In this document: one piece after another, positions 33,243-40,956 of the stretch
Layout: the number at the start of each line of letters is the position of its first letter
Position numbering within the stretch: the stretch's first letter is position 1
Assembly (NCBI GenBank): GCA_900543215.1
Contig: UQQR01000009.1
Location: 1 to 60,180 of the forward strand
Origin: an uncultured Oscillospiraceae bacterium
GTDB lineage: Bacteria; Bacillota; Clostridia; Oscillospirales; Acutalibacteraceae
Length of the DNA: 60,180 bases
Reading direction: 5' to 3'
The notes under the pieces: generated by a model
The model's database searches: none
Seen by the model: only the letters and a program-made list of their open reading frames with translations
What the model was told of the DNA's origin: nothing
Translations under genes and position numbers: made by a program

Positions 33243-34205
33243 TTATTTCCCTATCTTTTCAACAGCCCTTTGCTGTCTGACATCGGGACCGATAAATTTA
33301 TATGCGTCGTAATTTCCTATAAGTCTTGAGGAAATGCGGGCGGTGTAACGGCTTTCTATTTCCTTCATTGTTAGATTGGTGTTGATTATTGTGGGTCTGC
33401 CCGAAAGCAGTCTTGAATTAACAAGATTATAAAGCGCCGATTTTGTAAAGGAAGTAGCCATTTCGGCACCCAGATCGTCAATAACAAGCAAATCGCTTTT
33501 TATCATAGCGTCGTATGCGCCTTTATTTTCGCCAGAAAACTTTTCCCTTTCTATTTGGGAGAATAAATTTTCAGCCGCACCGTATACGGGTATGTATCCC
33601 TTTTCAATAACCGCCGAAACTATCGCAAGCGTAAGGTGGGTCTTACCAAGCCCCGAATTTCCCATAAACAAAAGATTTCCGTAATCCTTAGACTTGAATT
33701 TTAAAGCGTATTCACGGCACACCTTAAGAATTGCGGTCATTCTGCGGCGAGGGTTTCCCTCCGCTGTGTCTTTATCGGGGTAATATTTTAAGTCAAAATT
33801 ATCAAAACGGGAGTCCTCAAGCGGCATTTCCTCAGCCAACTCCTCCGCAACAAAGGACGACGCCAAATGCTTTACACATTCACATATTTTTCCGTTTACA
33901 TATCCCGTGTCCGAGCAAACGGGGCAATCGTATTTTATATCCTCTACACCGTATTTTGAAAGCAAAACCTTTTTTTCGTTTGTAAGCGCCGCAGACTGCT
34001 TTTTAAGCTCGGAAACATCGTCGCCTGCTATTGCTTTGATTGCAACAGACGCACCGATGCCCGCAAGCCTGCGGTCGATTTCAGAAAGCTTAGGACAATT
34101 ATCGTAAGCCGCCGCAAGCATCATTTCACGGCGGGTTTTCTTGTCCTTAAGCGCACTTTTCTTCGCTTCAAACGCCTTTTTGTAAATATCTTCCCTTGTT
34201 AACAT
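33243..34205 (-). CDS. dnaI: DnaI/DnaC-like helicase loader ATPase
   Basis: 320 aa. An N-terminal zinc-binding segment has Cys94, Cys97, Cys108 and Cys110 (CPVCSDTGYVNGKICEC). The AAA+ domain follows, with Walker A GNSGLGKTHL, Walker B LLVIDDLGAE and sensor/Arg-finger ISSRLIGNY. It loads DnaB-type helicase at origin and restart forks. It directly follows dnaD, its functional partner. Confidence 0.93.
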   Translation of the reverse strand: MLTREDIYKKAFEAKKSALKDKKTRREMMLAAAYDNCPKLSEIDRRLAGIGASVAIKAIAGDDVSELKKQSAALTNEKKVLLSKYGVEDIKYDCPVCSDTGYVNGKICECVKHLASSFVAEELAEEMPLEDSRFDNFDLKYYPDKDTAEGNPRRRMTAILKVCREYALKFKSKDYGNLLFMGNSGLGKTHLTLAIVSAVIEKGYIPVYGAAENLFSQIEREKFSGENKGAYDAMIKSDLLVIDDLGAEMATSFTKSALYNLVNSRLLSGRPTIINTNLTMKEIESRYTARISSRLIGNYDAYKFIGPDVRQQRAVEKIGK

Positions 34206-34217
34206 TCCTTCACCTGC

Positions 34218-35132
34218 TCAGTCTTTGGAATTAAGCATCTTTTCAAACAAATCCATATCGTAGGCGGCAAAGCCGTCCTCTTTTTTGGGTTTCTTATCAG
34301 CCGCAATATCCCCTGGGGTCTTATAGCCCTTTTCGTGCCAGTTTTCTATTATTTTAGTAACATACGGCATATAAAACCTTGACTTTTCATCAACGCAGGC
34401 ATTATACGCCTCTGCAAGCATTTTTTCGGACATTCCCCATTCGTTTACCCACTTTAAGGACAGCTCCGATTCCTTGGGGCTCGGCTTCCTGTTTTCAAAA
34501 CCGAATGCCTTTTTCACAATACGCCACGCCTCGTCCTTAAGCGCCATATTTCTAAGTTCTTCATCAGCCGCCGCCACCGAATCTATACCCTTATTTATCC
34601 ACGAAACAGCGGTTGATTCGATAAACCTTATATTTGCCTTGTTGTTCGCAACCGCATACTGAATTATCATAAGTATGACCGAAACATCAAGTCCCTGATC
34701 GTCATACAGCCAGACAAGCGTGCTCGACTCATTGGTTTTAAGATTGCGGCCGAGTCTCATCTGCGTTTCCTGCAACAAATAGCGTATCTTACCGTCCTCG
34801 GCGCCCCTGCGCGCAACATCGTTCCTTGTGGGTTTTTGCGCCAAAACCGAGGCGGTCGGCTTTTTAACCTGCTTTGTCACAGCGGCGGTGCCGTCCTTTT
34901 TAAGCAGTATTCCTGCCTGCGACCAATAAATCAGCGCTTCTTTGACATCATAAGGCGATACGCCCGAAGCCGCGGAGATTTTTTCCTCGGAAAGCTCGCC
35001 GGACATATTACGCAGAATATACAGCAGCACCTTGATATGCTCGCCCCTCGCAAGCTTAAGGTGCTTGTCCGCAACATCTGTCGGCACTGTAAAAACGGCG
35101 GTCAAAACCGCCGGATTTATGTAATAATTCAT
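34218..35132 (-). CDS. dnaD: DnaD-domain replication initiation protein
   Basis: 304 aa. An N-terminal winged-helix DDBH1-like half (LLYILRNMSGELSEEKISAA, DVKEALIYWSQAGIL) is joined by a Lys/Ala-rich linker to C-terminal DnaD (DDBH2) domains; the YxxxIxxxW-type signature reads YMPYVTKIIENWHEKG. These proteins remodel origin DNA for DnaI-dependent helicase loading. Gap to dnaI is 12 nt. Confidence 0.9.
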   Translation of the reverse strand: MNYYINPAVLTAVFTVPTDVADKHLKLARGEHIKVLLYILRNMSGELSEEKISAASGVSPYDVKEALIYWSQAGILLKKDGTAAVTKQVKKPTASVLAQKPTRNDVARRGAEDGKIRYLLQETQMRLGRNLKTNESSTLVWLYDDQGLDVSVILMIIQYAVANNKANIRFIESTAVSWINKGIDSVAAADEELRNMALKDEAWRIVKKAFGFENRKPSPKESELSLKWVNEWGMSEKMLAEAYNACVDEKSRFYMPYVTKIIENWHEKGYKTPGDIAADKKPKKEDGFAAYDMDLFEKMLNSKD

Positions 35133-35152
35133 ACTGTTACCCCTTAATAGCC

Positions 35153-35680
35153 CTAACCCAACATCTTTTCAAGGCACACAAGCCTTACGCCCTCAATTCC
35201 GTTAAAGGTACAGGGAAGTATGTCCGCCTCACGATAACCGAGCTTTTTGTAAAGCCTTCTGGCGTTGGTATTTCTCTCGTTTGTATCCATTCTGAGGTGC
35301 TTACAGCCGTTTTCTGCGGCATAGTCCTCATAAAACTTCACAAATTTACTGCCTATTCCTCTGCCGCCGCAATTGGGGTCTACCGACAGTGTATGCAAAA
35401 CCATTACGCTGTTTTCATCATCCGTGATATATTTCCAGTTTGCGTCGGCATATGCGTGGGCAGGTATACGGTTTATCCTTGCGGCGGCGGTAATTTTTCC
35501 GTCTTCCTCGGCTACAAACATATCACCGCTCGATACGCCCTCTTTTACGGTTTCCCGTGTAGGGTAAACGCCCCTTATCCAGCCTGTTGTTGTTCTGCCG
35601 TTTTCCTCTTCAGTCAGGACCTTGCCGTAAACCTCTGTTATATTCTCAATATCCGAAATATCGGCTTTTCTGATAACCAT
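35153..35680 (-). CDS. GNAT-family N-acetyltransferase
   Basis: 175 aa, acetyl-CoA-dependent GNAT fold. The pyrophosphate-binding region VDPNCGGRGIGSKFVKFYED and the C-terminal NARRLYKKLGYREAD are clear. Acceptor substrate unknown. First gene after a consensus promoter; dnaD follows 20 nt later. Confidence 0.9.
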   Translation of the reverse strand: MVIRKADISDIENITEVYGKVLTEEENGRTTTGWIRGVYPTRETVKEGVSSGDMFVAEEDGKITAAARINRIPAHAYADANWKYITDDENSVMVLHTLSVDPNCGGRGIGSKFVKFYEDYAAENGCKHLRMDTNERNTNARRLYKKLGYREADILPCTFNGIEGVRLVCLEKMLG

Positions 35681-35697
35681 TATATATCACCGTATTA

Positions 35698-35726
35698 ATA
35701 TTATCATCAGCAAAGGAAATTGTCAA
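35698..35726 (-). promoter_or_regulatory. Promoter of the GNAT-dnaD-dnaI-mnmG operon
   Basis: TTGACA (35721-35726) and TAATAT (35698-35703), 17-bp spacer. Confidence 0.82.
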
Positions 35727-35734
35727 TAAGGCAA

Positions 35735-35773
35735 TACGGCCGTTACCCCAAAAAACAGAGTAACAGCCGCATA
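35735..35773 (-). terminator. Imperfect hairpin after the oxidoreductase pseudogene
   Basis: Minus-strand arms ATGCGGCTGTTAC and GTAACGGCCGTAT with two mismatches; the T-run (GTTTTTTGGG) is in the loop rather than after the stem, so it is a poor terminator and may be a relic. Confidence 0.4.
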
Positions 35774-35778
35774 AATTT

Positions 35779-36500
35779 TTACCAATTAACCTGCCAGCGA
35801 CCGAGATAACCGCCCTTAACTTTAGGCTCTGCCGCCTTAGTTTCCTTAAAGTGCGAAAGTTCCGCCTTTTTTGCAAGCAGTCTGTCAAACTCATCGCAGT
35901 CAAACGGAAGCGTTATTCGTTTATTGCCTTTCCACCGGGAGAGATACGCCGCATTGGATATTGTAAGCTCGTAAATTCCGTCAAAGCCGGTGGCTAACAG
36001 CTTTTCGCCGTGAAGCACGGCGTTTGCGAAATTCTGTAAAATCCCCGCATGTCCGCTTTCCTTTTCCGCGGTAAATTCACAGTAATCCGTTCCGGGATTG
36101 ACAAAGCTGTTCTCAGAAGTTCTGCAAATTTCCCGTTCATCTTCACGCAAGCGCCAAAATTTAAGCATGCACTGCTCAAGCACTATTTTTCCTCTTGTGC
36201 CCGTTATTTCAAGCCTGTTGGTGCGGGACAGTCGCCGGTCGAGGCAATAAACACACCCGTAGCGCCGTTAGCGTACTCGGTATATACGGTAGCCTCGTCC
36301 TCAACCTCGATATTATGATACTTGCCGACATTGCAAAATGCGGTTACAGCGGACGGCATACCGCATATCCACTGCCAAATATCAAGATTGTGCGGTGCCT
36401 GATTTAAAAGTAAGCCGCCGCCTTTTCCCTACAAGGTAGCTCTCCAATAACCCGAATCGTAATAGCACCGCGGTCTGTATCAATCCGTAATTATCCACTT
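35779..36500 (-). pseudogene. Decayed Gfo/Idh/MocA-family oxidoreductase (C-terminal remnant)
   Basis: Reading from 36500 downward gives a Gfo/Idh C-terminal half: WIITD-stop-YRPRCYYDSGYWRAT, then stop, then GKGGGLLLNQAPHNLDIWQW and EDEATVYTEYANGATGVFIA. There are in-frame stops TGA (36480-36482, probably a lost Trp) and TAG (36429-36431). A one-base shift near 36226-36229 moves the frame to RTNRLEITGTRGKIVLEQCM, which stays open to the natural end. The NAD-binding N-terminal domain is missing; a divergent gene begins where it should continue. Three lesions plus truncation make it inactive. Confidence 0.9.
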
Positions 36501-36528
36501 TGATATTATATACAAATAGGTGATAAAT

Positions 36529-36864
36529 ATGAAAGTTGCGGTAATAGGCACACGAAACCTAAAAGTTTCCGATTTACAAAATTATTTGCCAAAAGATACT
36601 ATGGAATTAGTTTCGGGCGGCGCAAGAGGAATTGATACTTGTGTCAAAGAATATGCCAATCTAAATAAAATTAAACTTACCGAATTTCTACCTGAATATG
36701 AAAAATACGGTCGTTCTGCTCCTTTAAAGAGAAATTTACAAATAATCGATTATGCCGATATGGTAATTGCGTTTTGGGATGGCTCGTCACATGGAACAAA
36801 ATATGTTATTGACAACTGCAATAAACGAAACAAAAAAGTCCGTGTATATCTCTCTGTCGATTGA
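36529..36864 (+). CDS. Small SLOG-superfamily (DprA/YspA-like) protein
   Basis: 111 aa, ATG 36529 with AGGTGA 5 nt upstream. A single Rossmann-like SLOG domain: KVAVIGTRN at the N-terminus, ELVSGGARGIDTCVKEYA (the ligand-binding GGxxGID loop), and MVIAFWDGSSHGTKYVID. SLOG proteins bind nucleotides or nucleotide-derived signals; no function is known for this type. It is AT-rich with A/T-ending codons, unlike neighbours, and lies against the broken oxidoreductase, suggesting recent acquisition. Its last codons form part of a terminator. Confidence 0.82.
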   Translation: MKVAVIGTRNLKVSDLQNYLPKDTMELVSGGARGIDTCVKEYANLNKIKLTEFLPEYEKYGRSAPLKRNLQIIDYADMVIAFWDGSSHGTKYVIDNCNKRNKKVRVYLSVD

Positions 36865-36882
36865 TATACACAGACTTTTTTT
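36832..36882. terminator. Bidirectional terminator between the SLOG gene and ribU
   Basis: AAAAAAGTCcGTGTATATC / GATATACACaGACTTTTTT arms with one mismatch and tracts on both sides. The end of the SLOG CDS (to 36864) is within it; ribU ends 12 bp beyond. Confidence 0.88.
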
Positions 36883-36894
36883 GTAAATATACCG

Positions 36895-37509
36895 TTAATT
36901 CTTTGCTCGCTCGCTTCGGCTGAGCTTAAGCACGGGAGAAATTCTTTTATACACCGCAAAGCACACCGCCGCGTCTATAATTCCCTTTAAAAAAGTAAAC
37001 GGCAGATTAAATATAAGCAGATCCTTTATAAGCGTGTCGGCGGATGGCAGTATAGCCTTATACATTGAAATAATGGCGTCAAGCGGCATATTGTAAAGCA
37101 CCACATATGCCGGATACACAACAAAATAGTTTGTGGCAACGCTGATTACCGCCATCGCAAGCGAGCCTGTAACAGCGCCGATAAGCGCGTTTTTGCGTGA
37201 TTTATGCAAGGAATAAACAAGACCGGCAGTACCCGTAAGCACAGCCCCCAACAGGAAGTTCGAAAGTTCCCCCACTCCTGCCGACGAGGTGAGCGGCAGA
37301 TGCAGTAAATTTTTTATCAGGCAAACCAGTACGCCGTACTGCGGACCGAACGCAAAGGCTGTGATAATTGCTGGGATTTCTGAAAAATCAAGCTTGATAA
37401 ACGCCGGAATAATGAACGGCAGCGGAAATTCGAGCAGCATCAGCACAAACCCAAGCGCACCCATAACCGCGCTTACCGCAAGTCCTCTTATTAAATTCTT
37501 TTTTTGCAT
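36895..37509 (-). CDS. ribU: Riboflavin/FMN ECF transporter S component RibU
   Basis: 204 aa integral membrane substrate-binding subunit of an energy-coupling-factor importer, about six helices (GALGFVLMLLEFPLPFIIPA, LDFSEIPAIITAFAFGPQYG, LTGTAGLVYSLHKSRKNA). Start at ATG 37509 behind AAGGAAAG; upstream codons of the longer frame belong to the FMN riboswitch. The riboswitch makes the riboflavin assignment strong. The shared EcfA/EcfT module is not in this window. Confidence 0.94.
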   Translation of the reverse strand: MQKKNLIRGLAVSAVMGALGFVLMLLEFPLPFIIPAFIKLDFSEIPAIITAFAFGPQYGVLVCLIKNLLHLPLTSSAGVGELSNFLLGAVLTGTAGLVYSLHKSRKNALIGAVTGSLAMAVISVATNYFVVYPAYVVLYNMPLDAIISMYKAILPSADTLIKDLLIFNLPFTFLKGIIDAAVCFAVYKRISPVLKLSRSERAKN

Positions 37510-37540
37510 ACAAATCTTTCCTTTCTTTATCAGGGAAAAA

Positions 37541-37567
37541 GAAAACCCCCGCAAAAAGCGAGGGCGT
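37541..37567 (-). terminator. Riboswitch-controlled terminator upstream of ribU
   Basis: Minus-strand stem CCCTCGC / GCGGGGG with loop TTTTT, then TTTTCTTTTT. It is the expression platform of the FMN riboswitch: flavin excess should favour termination before ribU. Confidence 0.85.
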
Positions 37568-37588
37568 AAAATGCAGCTTAATTTACAT

Positions 37589-37694
37589 TCTTCTTTCATC
37601 CGGACTGTACCGTCGGCTTCGGAATTACACCGAATCTGCCAAAAAGGCTTGCGGGCTTTACCGCCGGTGGGGAATTTCACCCCGCCCTGAAGAC
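37589..37694 (-). ncRNA. FMN riboswitch (RFN element)
   Basis: Conserved blocks in order on the minus strand: TCTTCAGGGCGGGGTGAAAT, TCCCCACCGGCGGT, AAAGCCCGC, GGCAGATTCGGTG, CCGACGGTACAGTCCGGATG and AAAGAAGA, closed by the TCTTC/GAAGA P1 stem. All six RFN arms are recognisable. It sits between a consensus promoter and ribU. Confidence 0.97.
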
Positions 37695-37700
37695 GGTTAT

Positions 37701-37729
37701 ATTATAGTACCGAATTATTACATTGTCAA
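37701..37729 (-). promoter_or_regulatory. Promoter of the ribU riboswitch transcript
   Basis: Perfect TTGACA (37724-37729) and TATAAT (37701-37706), 17-bp spacer. The -35 lies in the last codons of mscL. Confidence 0.92.
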
Positions 37730-38176
37730 GTATTTTCTTTTTAGAGAATCCCTTATCTCACGCAGTAAAAGCACTTCTTCCGTCGGTTCTGCCGGTATTA
37801 CCTCTTTTACGGGTTCTTCCTTTTTTCTCATAAAACGGTTCATTGTTTTGATAACGGCAAAAATCACAAGCGATACGAGGAGGAAATTAACCACGCACTG
37901 AATAAAGTTGCCGTATCGGATAGCCGCCTCCTCAACACCGTCCGCGGCGGGACGGATAACAAGCTTAAGTGAGGTGAAATCTATTCCGCCGAAAAGAGTT
38001 CCGATTATCGGCATTATCATATCGTTTACAAGCGAGGTTACTATTGCGGTGAACGCACTGCCGATTATAACGCCGACCGCAAGGTCAACCACATTTCCTC
38101 TTGAAATAAACTCCTTGAATTCGCCTATAAGTCCCTTTTTCTGTTTTATTTCCTCAACAATACTTTTCTTGGACAT
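37718..38176 (-). CDS. mscL: Large-conductance mechanosensitive channel MscL
   Basis: 152 aa pentameric tension-gated channel protecting against hypo-osmotic shock. The amphipathic N-helix and TM1 (EFKEFISRGNVVDLAVGVII, GSAFTAIVTSLVND), TM2 (FLLVSLVIFAVIKTMNRF) and charged C-terminal bundle are standard. Two nt after the rlmL-like gene on the transcribed strand is the usual next gene; no terminator follows mscL before the ribU promoter. Confidence 0.96.
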   Translation of the reverse strand: MSKKSIVEEIKQKKGLIGEFKEFISRGNVVDLAVGVIIGSAFTAIVTSLVNDMIMPIIGTLFGGIDFTSLKLVIRPAADGVEEAAIRYGNFIQCVVNFLLVSLVIFAVIKTMNRFMRKKEEPVKEVIPAEPTEEVLLLREIRDSLKRKYLTM

Positions 38177-38178
38177 TT

Positions 38179-39309
38179 TTATTTCTCCCTATTCCTAAAA
38201 TACATAAACAGCTGGCATTTTATCATTCCGTTATAAAGCTTTCTGCGCTTATCAGCAGGTCTTCCGAAGAATTTTTCAAATTCATCGTGCGGACTTATTA
38301 TATAATACTTTCTGCCCATACCCTCTTTAAAGCGTTTGCCTATGACCGTGTACAGCTCCTCCGCCGCTTTAACATCAAGCAGCCGTTCGCCGTACGGCGG
38401 GTTTGTAATGCATACGCACCTCTCATCAGGCGGTGTAAAGTCCCTTACATCCGCAACAGATGCGGTAACATACTTTGAAACCCCTGCCTTTTTAGCGTTT
38501 TCGAGGGTTAGCCTTACGGCGTTTTCATCACAGTCAAAGCCTACCGCCCTAAAATCAATGTTGTGAATAATAAGGTCTTGTGCGCGGGTTCTTTCCTCGC
38601 GCCATACCCTTTCGGGCACAAAACCGAAACGCTCCGCGGCAAAATAACGCCTCAGTCCCGGCGCCGTTTTTGTTGCCATAAGCGCCGATTCGATCAAAAG
38701 CGTACCGCTTCCGCAGAACGGGTCGAAAAGCTTGGTATCGGGGTATATTCTTGCCAAATCGCACATAGCGGCGGCAAGTGTCTCTTTAAGCGGCGCGTCA
38801 TTCGAGTTTCTGCGGTAGCCCCTTTTGTGCAGTCCTTCGCCCGAGGTATCTATCATCATACTAACACAGTTTTTATGAATTGAAAACCGCACCTTATACT
38901 GCGGTCCGGTCTCCGAGAAAACAGAAATACGGTATTTCAGCTTAAGCCGTTCCACTATTGCTTTTTTTATAATAGACTGACAGTCCGGTATACTGAAAAG
39001 CTGTGAGTCAATACTCCATCCGTTTACCGGAAACGCGTCGTCCCGACCTATATAATCTTCCCACGGAAGAGCCTTTACCCCGTCGAAAAGCTCGGTAAAG
39101 GTTACAGCAGTAAATTCCCCGACATTTACCATAATACGCTCGGCAAAGCGTGAGCAGATGTTTGCTCTCGCAAGCATATTAAAATCGCCCGAAAGCTTTA
39201 CCCTGCCGTTTTCCGTTACTACATCATCAAATCCCATACGGCGGAACTCATCCGCCGCAATGCTCTCCACACCGAACAGGCAGGGAGCTATCATATTAAG
39301 CTTGTCCAT
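38179..39309 (-). CDS. THUMP-domain class I rRNA methyltransferase (RlmL/YpsC type)
   Basis: 376 aa from ATG 39309 (GGAGAAG 4 nt upstream). An N-terminal THUMP/ferredoxin-like RNA-binding region (residues ~40-155) precedes a Rossmann SAM methyltransferase: LFDPFCGSGTLLIESALMA as SAM-binding motif and catalytic TNPPYGERL. YpsC/RlmL enzymes make m2G in 23S rRNA; the exact base here is inferred from family. Confidence 0.9.
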   Translation of the reverse strand: MDKLNMIAPCLFGVESIAADEFRRMGFDDVVTENGRVKLSGDFNMLARANICSRFAERIMVNVGEFTAVTFTELFDGVKALPWEDYIGRDDAFPVNGWSIDSQLFSIPDCQSIIKKAIVERLKLKYRISVFSETGPQYKVRFSIHKNCVSMMIDTSGEGLHKRGYRRNSNDAPLKETLAAAMCDLARIYPDTKLFDPFCGSGTLLIESALMATKTAPGLRRYFAAERFGFVPERVWREERTRAQDLIIHNIDFRAVGFDCDENAVRLTLENAKKAGVSKYVTASVADVRDFTPPDERCVCITNPPYGERLLDVKAAEELYTVIGKRFKEGMGRKYYIISPHDEFEKFFGRPADKRRKLYNGMIKCQLFMYFRNREK

Positions 39310-39325
39310 TTTCTTCTCCGAAATC

Positions 39326-39369
39326 AACGGGCGAAACCGCACTGTATGTTAAGGTTTCGCCCGTTTTTT
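39326..39369 (+). terminator. Hairpin with a strong plus-strand T-tract between the S1 and rlmL-type genes
   Basis: Arms AACGGGCGAAACC / GGTTTCGCCCGTT followed on the plus strand by TTTTATATTTTT. Genes on both sides are transcribed from the minus strand, where the tail is only TTGATTTC. It could be a weak operon attenuator on the minus strand or a stop for antisense transcription. Confidence 0.7.
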
Positions 39370-39375
39370 ATATTT

Positions 39376-39816
39376 TTATCTGCCTGCTCCTCGCTTTTGA
39401 CGGCGTGCATCCTGATTTTTCCGTTTTAAATCGGAAAACTTTTCGTCGCTTGTCTGCTTAAAGCGGTTCATCATTTCTTCAAAGCTCTGCGGCTCTGCTT
39501 TTTTCGGCATCCAGGTATAGGAGCCGTCAATCTTAGGCTGACCGGCAGGTCTTCTCTCTCTTCTTTCAGAGGATTTTTCAGGTTCTAAGGCTCGCTTGAT
39601 ACTGAGGCTTATCTTACCGTCCTCCCCGATGTTAAGCACCTTCATCTTAACCGTATCTCCGATTTTAACATGCTCGTTAATATCACTTACATAGGTGCGC
39701 GCAACCTCGGAAATATGTACCATTCCGGATTTTCCCTCACCTATATCCGCAAATACTCCGAAATTGGTTATACCGGTAATTTTTCCCTCAACAATTTGTC
39801 CGACTGTAAGCTGCAT
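39376..39816 (-). CDS. S1 RNA-binding domain protein (YabR-like)
   Basis: 146 aa. One S1 OB-fold domain at residues 1-72 (VGQIVEGKITGITNFGVFAD, GKSGMVHISEVA, KVLNIGEDGKISLSIKRA), then a basic, Arg/Lys-rich tail. It follows divIC as yabR does in Bacillus subtilis. Ribosome- or RNA-associated role inferred. Confidence 0.9.
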   Translation of the reverse strand: MQLTVGQIVEGKITGITNFGVFADIGEGKSGMVHISEVARTYVSDINEHVKIGDTVKMKVLNIGEDGKISLSIKRALEPEKSSERRERRPAGQPKIDGSYTWMPKKAEPQSFEEMMNRFKQTSDEKFSDLKRKNQDARRQKRGAGR

Positions 39817-39854
39817 AAAAGCTTTAGATCCCCCTCAAAAGAATTAAATATTAT

Positions 39855-40145
39855 TCAGTTGCCCGAAATATCAATAAAAATCTGCTCGTCCGGATAGACA
39901 TAACCGAGTCTTTCCCTTGCCGCCTTCTCGATTATCTTTTTTTCCGAGCCGTCCGCCAATATCGCGGTAAGCTCGTCGATATCGTTTTGCGTTGAAGCCT
40001 GCTCAGCCTTCAGCTCCTCAAGCTTTTTGCGGCTTTCGTTAAGCGTATTCAAAAGACTCGAAAGCGTTACTATCATATAAATACCGACCCCGAGAACCAA
40101 AAGGCGCAGCAATATGCTTTTGTTCTTTCTTTTCTTCTTTTTCAT
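39855..40145 (-). CDS. divIC: Cell-division septum protein DivIC/FtsB family
   Basis: 96 aa bitopic protein: basic N-terminus, one membrane span at about 12-32, and a coiled coil (LNTLNESRKKLEELKAEQAS) followed by the conserved ARERLGYVYPDEQIFI end. It works with FtsL/DivIB in the septal ring. The gene order yabP-yabQ-divIC-S1 matches B. subtilis. RBS GGGAG. Confidence 0.92.
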   Translation of the reverse strand: MKKKKRKNKSILLRLLVLGVGIYMIVTLSSLLNTLNESRKKLEELKAEQASTQNDIDELTAILADGSEKKIIEKAARERLGYVYPDEQIFIDISGN

Positions 40146-40182
40146 ATCAAGGCGCTCCCGAAAACGCAGATTAATTTATCTT

Positions 40183-40212
40183 AGTATACAACAAACACTA
40201 TGCTGTTTTCAA
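40183..40212 (-). promoter_or_regulatory. Promoter of divIC
   Basis: TTGAAA (40207-40212) and TATACT (40183-40188), 18-bp spacer; overlaps the end of yabQ, giving divIC vegetative expression independent of the sporulation genes upstream. Confidence 0.7.
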
Positions 40213-40646
40213 GCCTTTTTTTTACTTTTCGGCGTCAAACAGGCAATTTTTTTCCCGATGACGGTAAAAAGCTTATCGGTTTTTAAGCATATCAGATTAA
40301 ACAGTGCTTTTATTTTAGATATAATAAACACCGAAAAAGCAAAGGCTTTTTCAAAAATAAACAGAAAAAACCTTGATAGCGTAAGCCTGAAAAGCACAAA
40401 TCCGCATAAAAGTCCGAAAAATACAAATACCCGCAGTTCTCCGCCCGTGACCGCCAATAAAAGACAGAAGGCAACCGGCGCACATATCAGGGCATAAATT
40501 ATATCCTCGGCAAATACCGCCCATACACCCGGCTTTACTACCGTGCGTGACGCCCTTAAAATATCATAAGCCAAACAGAATATACAGCCGAAAATGGCGG
40601 AATACGCAAATCCCGTAAGCTGTGAAAGATTGCTTATCTCCCACAT
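40209..40646 (-). CDS. yabQ: Spore cortex biosynthesis protein YabQ
   Basis: 145 aa with about four membrane helices (FAYSAIFGCIFCLAYDILRA is the family signature region). YabQ is a mother-cell outer-forespore membrane protein needed for cortex formation in B. subtilis. RBS AGGTGAG; it follows yabP by 4 nt, and both are expected under sigma-E. Confidence 0.9.
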   Translation of the reverse strand: MWEISNLSQLTGFAYSAIFGCIFCLAYDILRASRTVVKPGVWAVFAEDIIYALICAPVAFCLLLAVTGGELRVFVFFGLLCGFVLFRLTLSRFFLFIFEKAFAFSVFIISKIKALFNLICLKTDKLFTVIGKKIACLTPKSKKKA

Positions 40647-40650
40647 AGTC

Positions 40651-40920
40651 TCACCTTAAAATTCGGGATAAAAATCCGCCTTTTCTTTCCTCACCCGTAT
40701 AAGCCAGAGCAAAAAGCCTACCCTCAGCCGTCAGCTCCCCGGATGAGTTATCAAAATTAATTATGTGAAGCCCCGTACCCTTTACGGTCATCCGCCCGAG
40801 AACCGTATCAAAAATAACCGTTTCCTCGTCAAACGATAAAACATCCTTAACGCCAGTAAAGGTCATCTTTTTGCGGTCCTCTATTATAACATTCTGACTG
40901 CGGCGCACATTTTCTTCCAA
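40651..40920 (-). CDS. yabP: Sporulation protein YabP
   Basis: 89 aa beta-rich protein of the YabP/YqfC family (IIEDRKKMTFTGVKDVLSFD, IFDTVLGRMTVKGTGLHI). Required for spore formation together with YabQ. I place the start at TTG 40920, 7 nt after a GAGGGG site; GTG 40929 and TTG 40926 are alternatives but are too near it. The ribosome site is in the 3' arm of a repeated hairpin. Confidence 0.85.
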   Translation of the reverse strand: MEENVRRSQNVIIEDRKKMTFTGVKDVLSFDEETVIFDTVLGRMTVKGTGLHIINFDNSSGELTAEGRLFALAYTGEERKGGFLSRILR

Positions 40921-40927
40921 AGCCAAC

Positions 40928-40956
40928 ACCCCTCAATAAATAATACTTGAGGGGTG
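40928..40956. repeat. 29-bp direct repeat, copy 1 (itself a hairpin)
   Basis: Sequence ACCCCTCAATAAATAATACT plus TGAGGGGTG. CCCCTCAA and TTGAGGGG form an 8-bp stem. The same 29 bp recur exactly at 41159-41187. On the minus strand the 3' arm supplies the yabP ribosome site. Confidence 0.9.
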
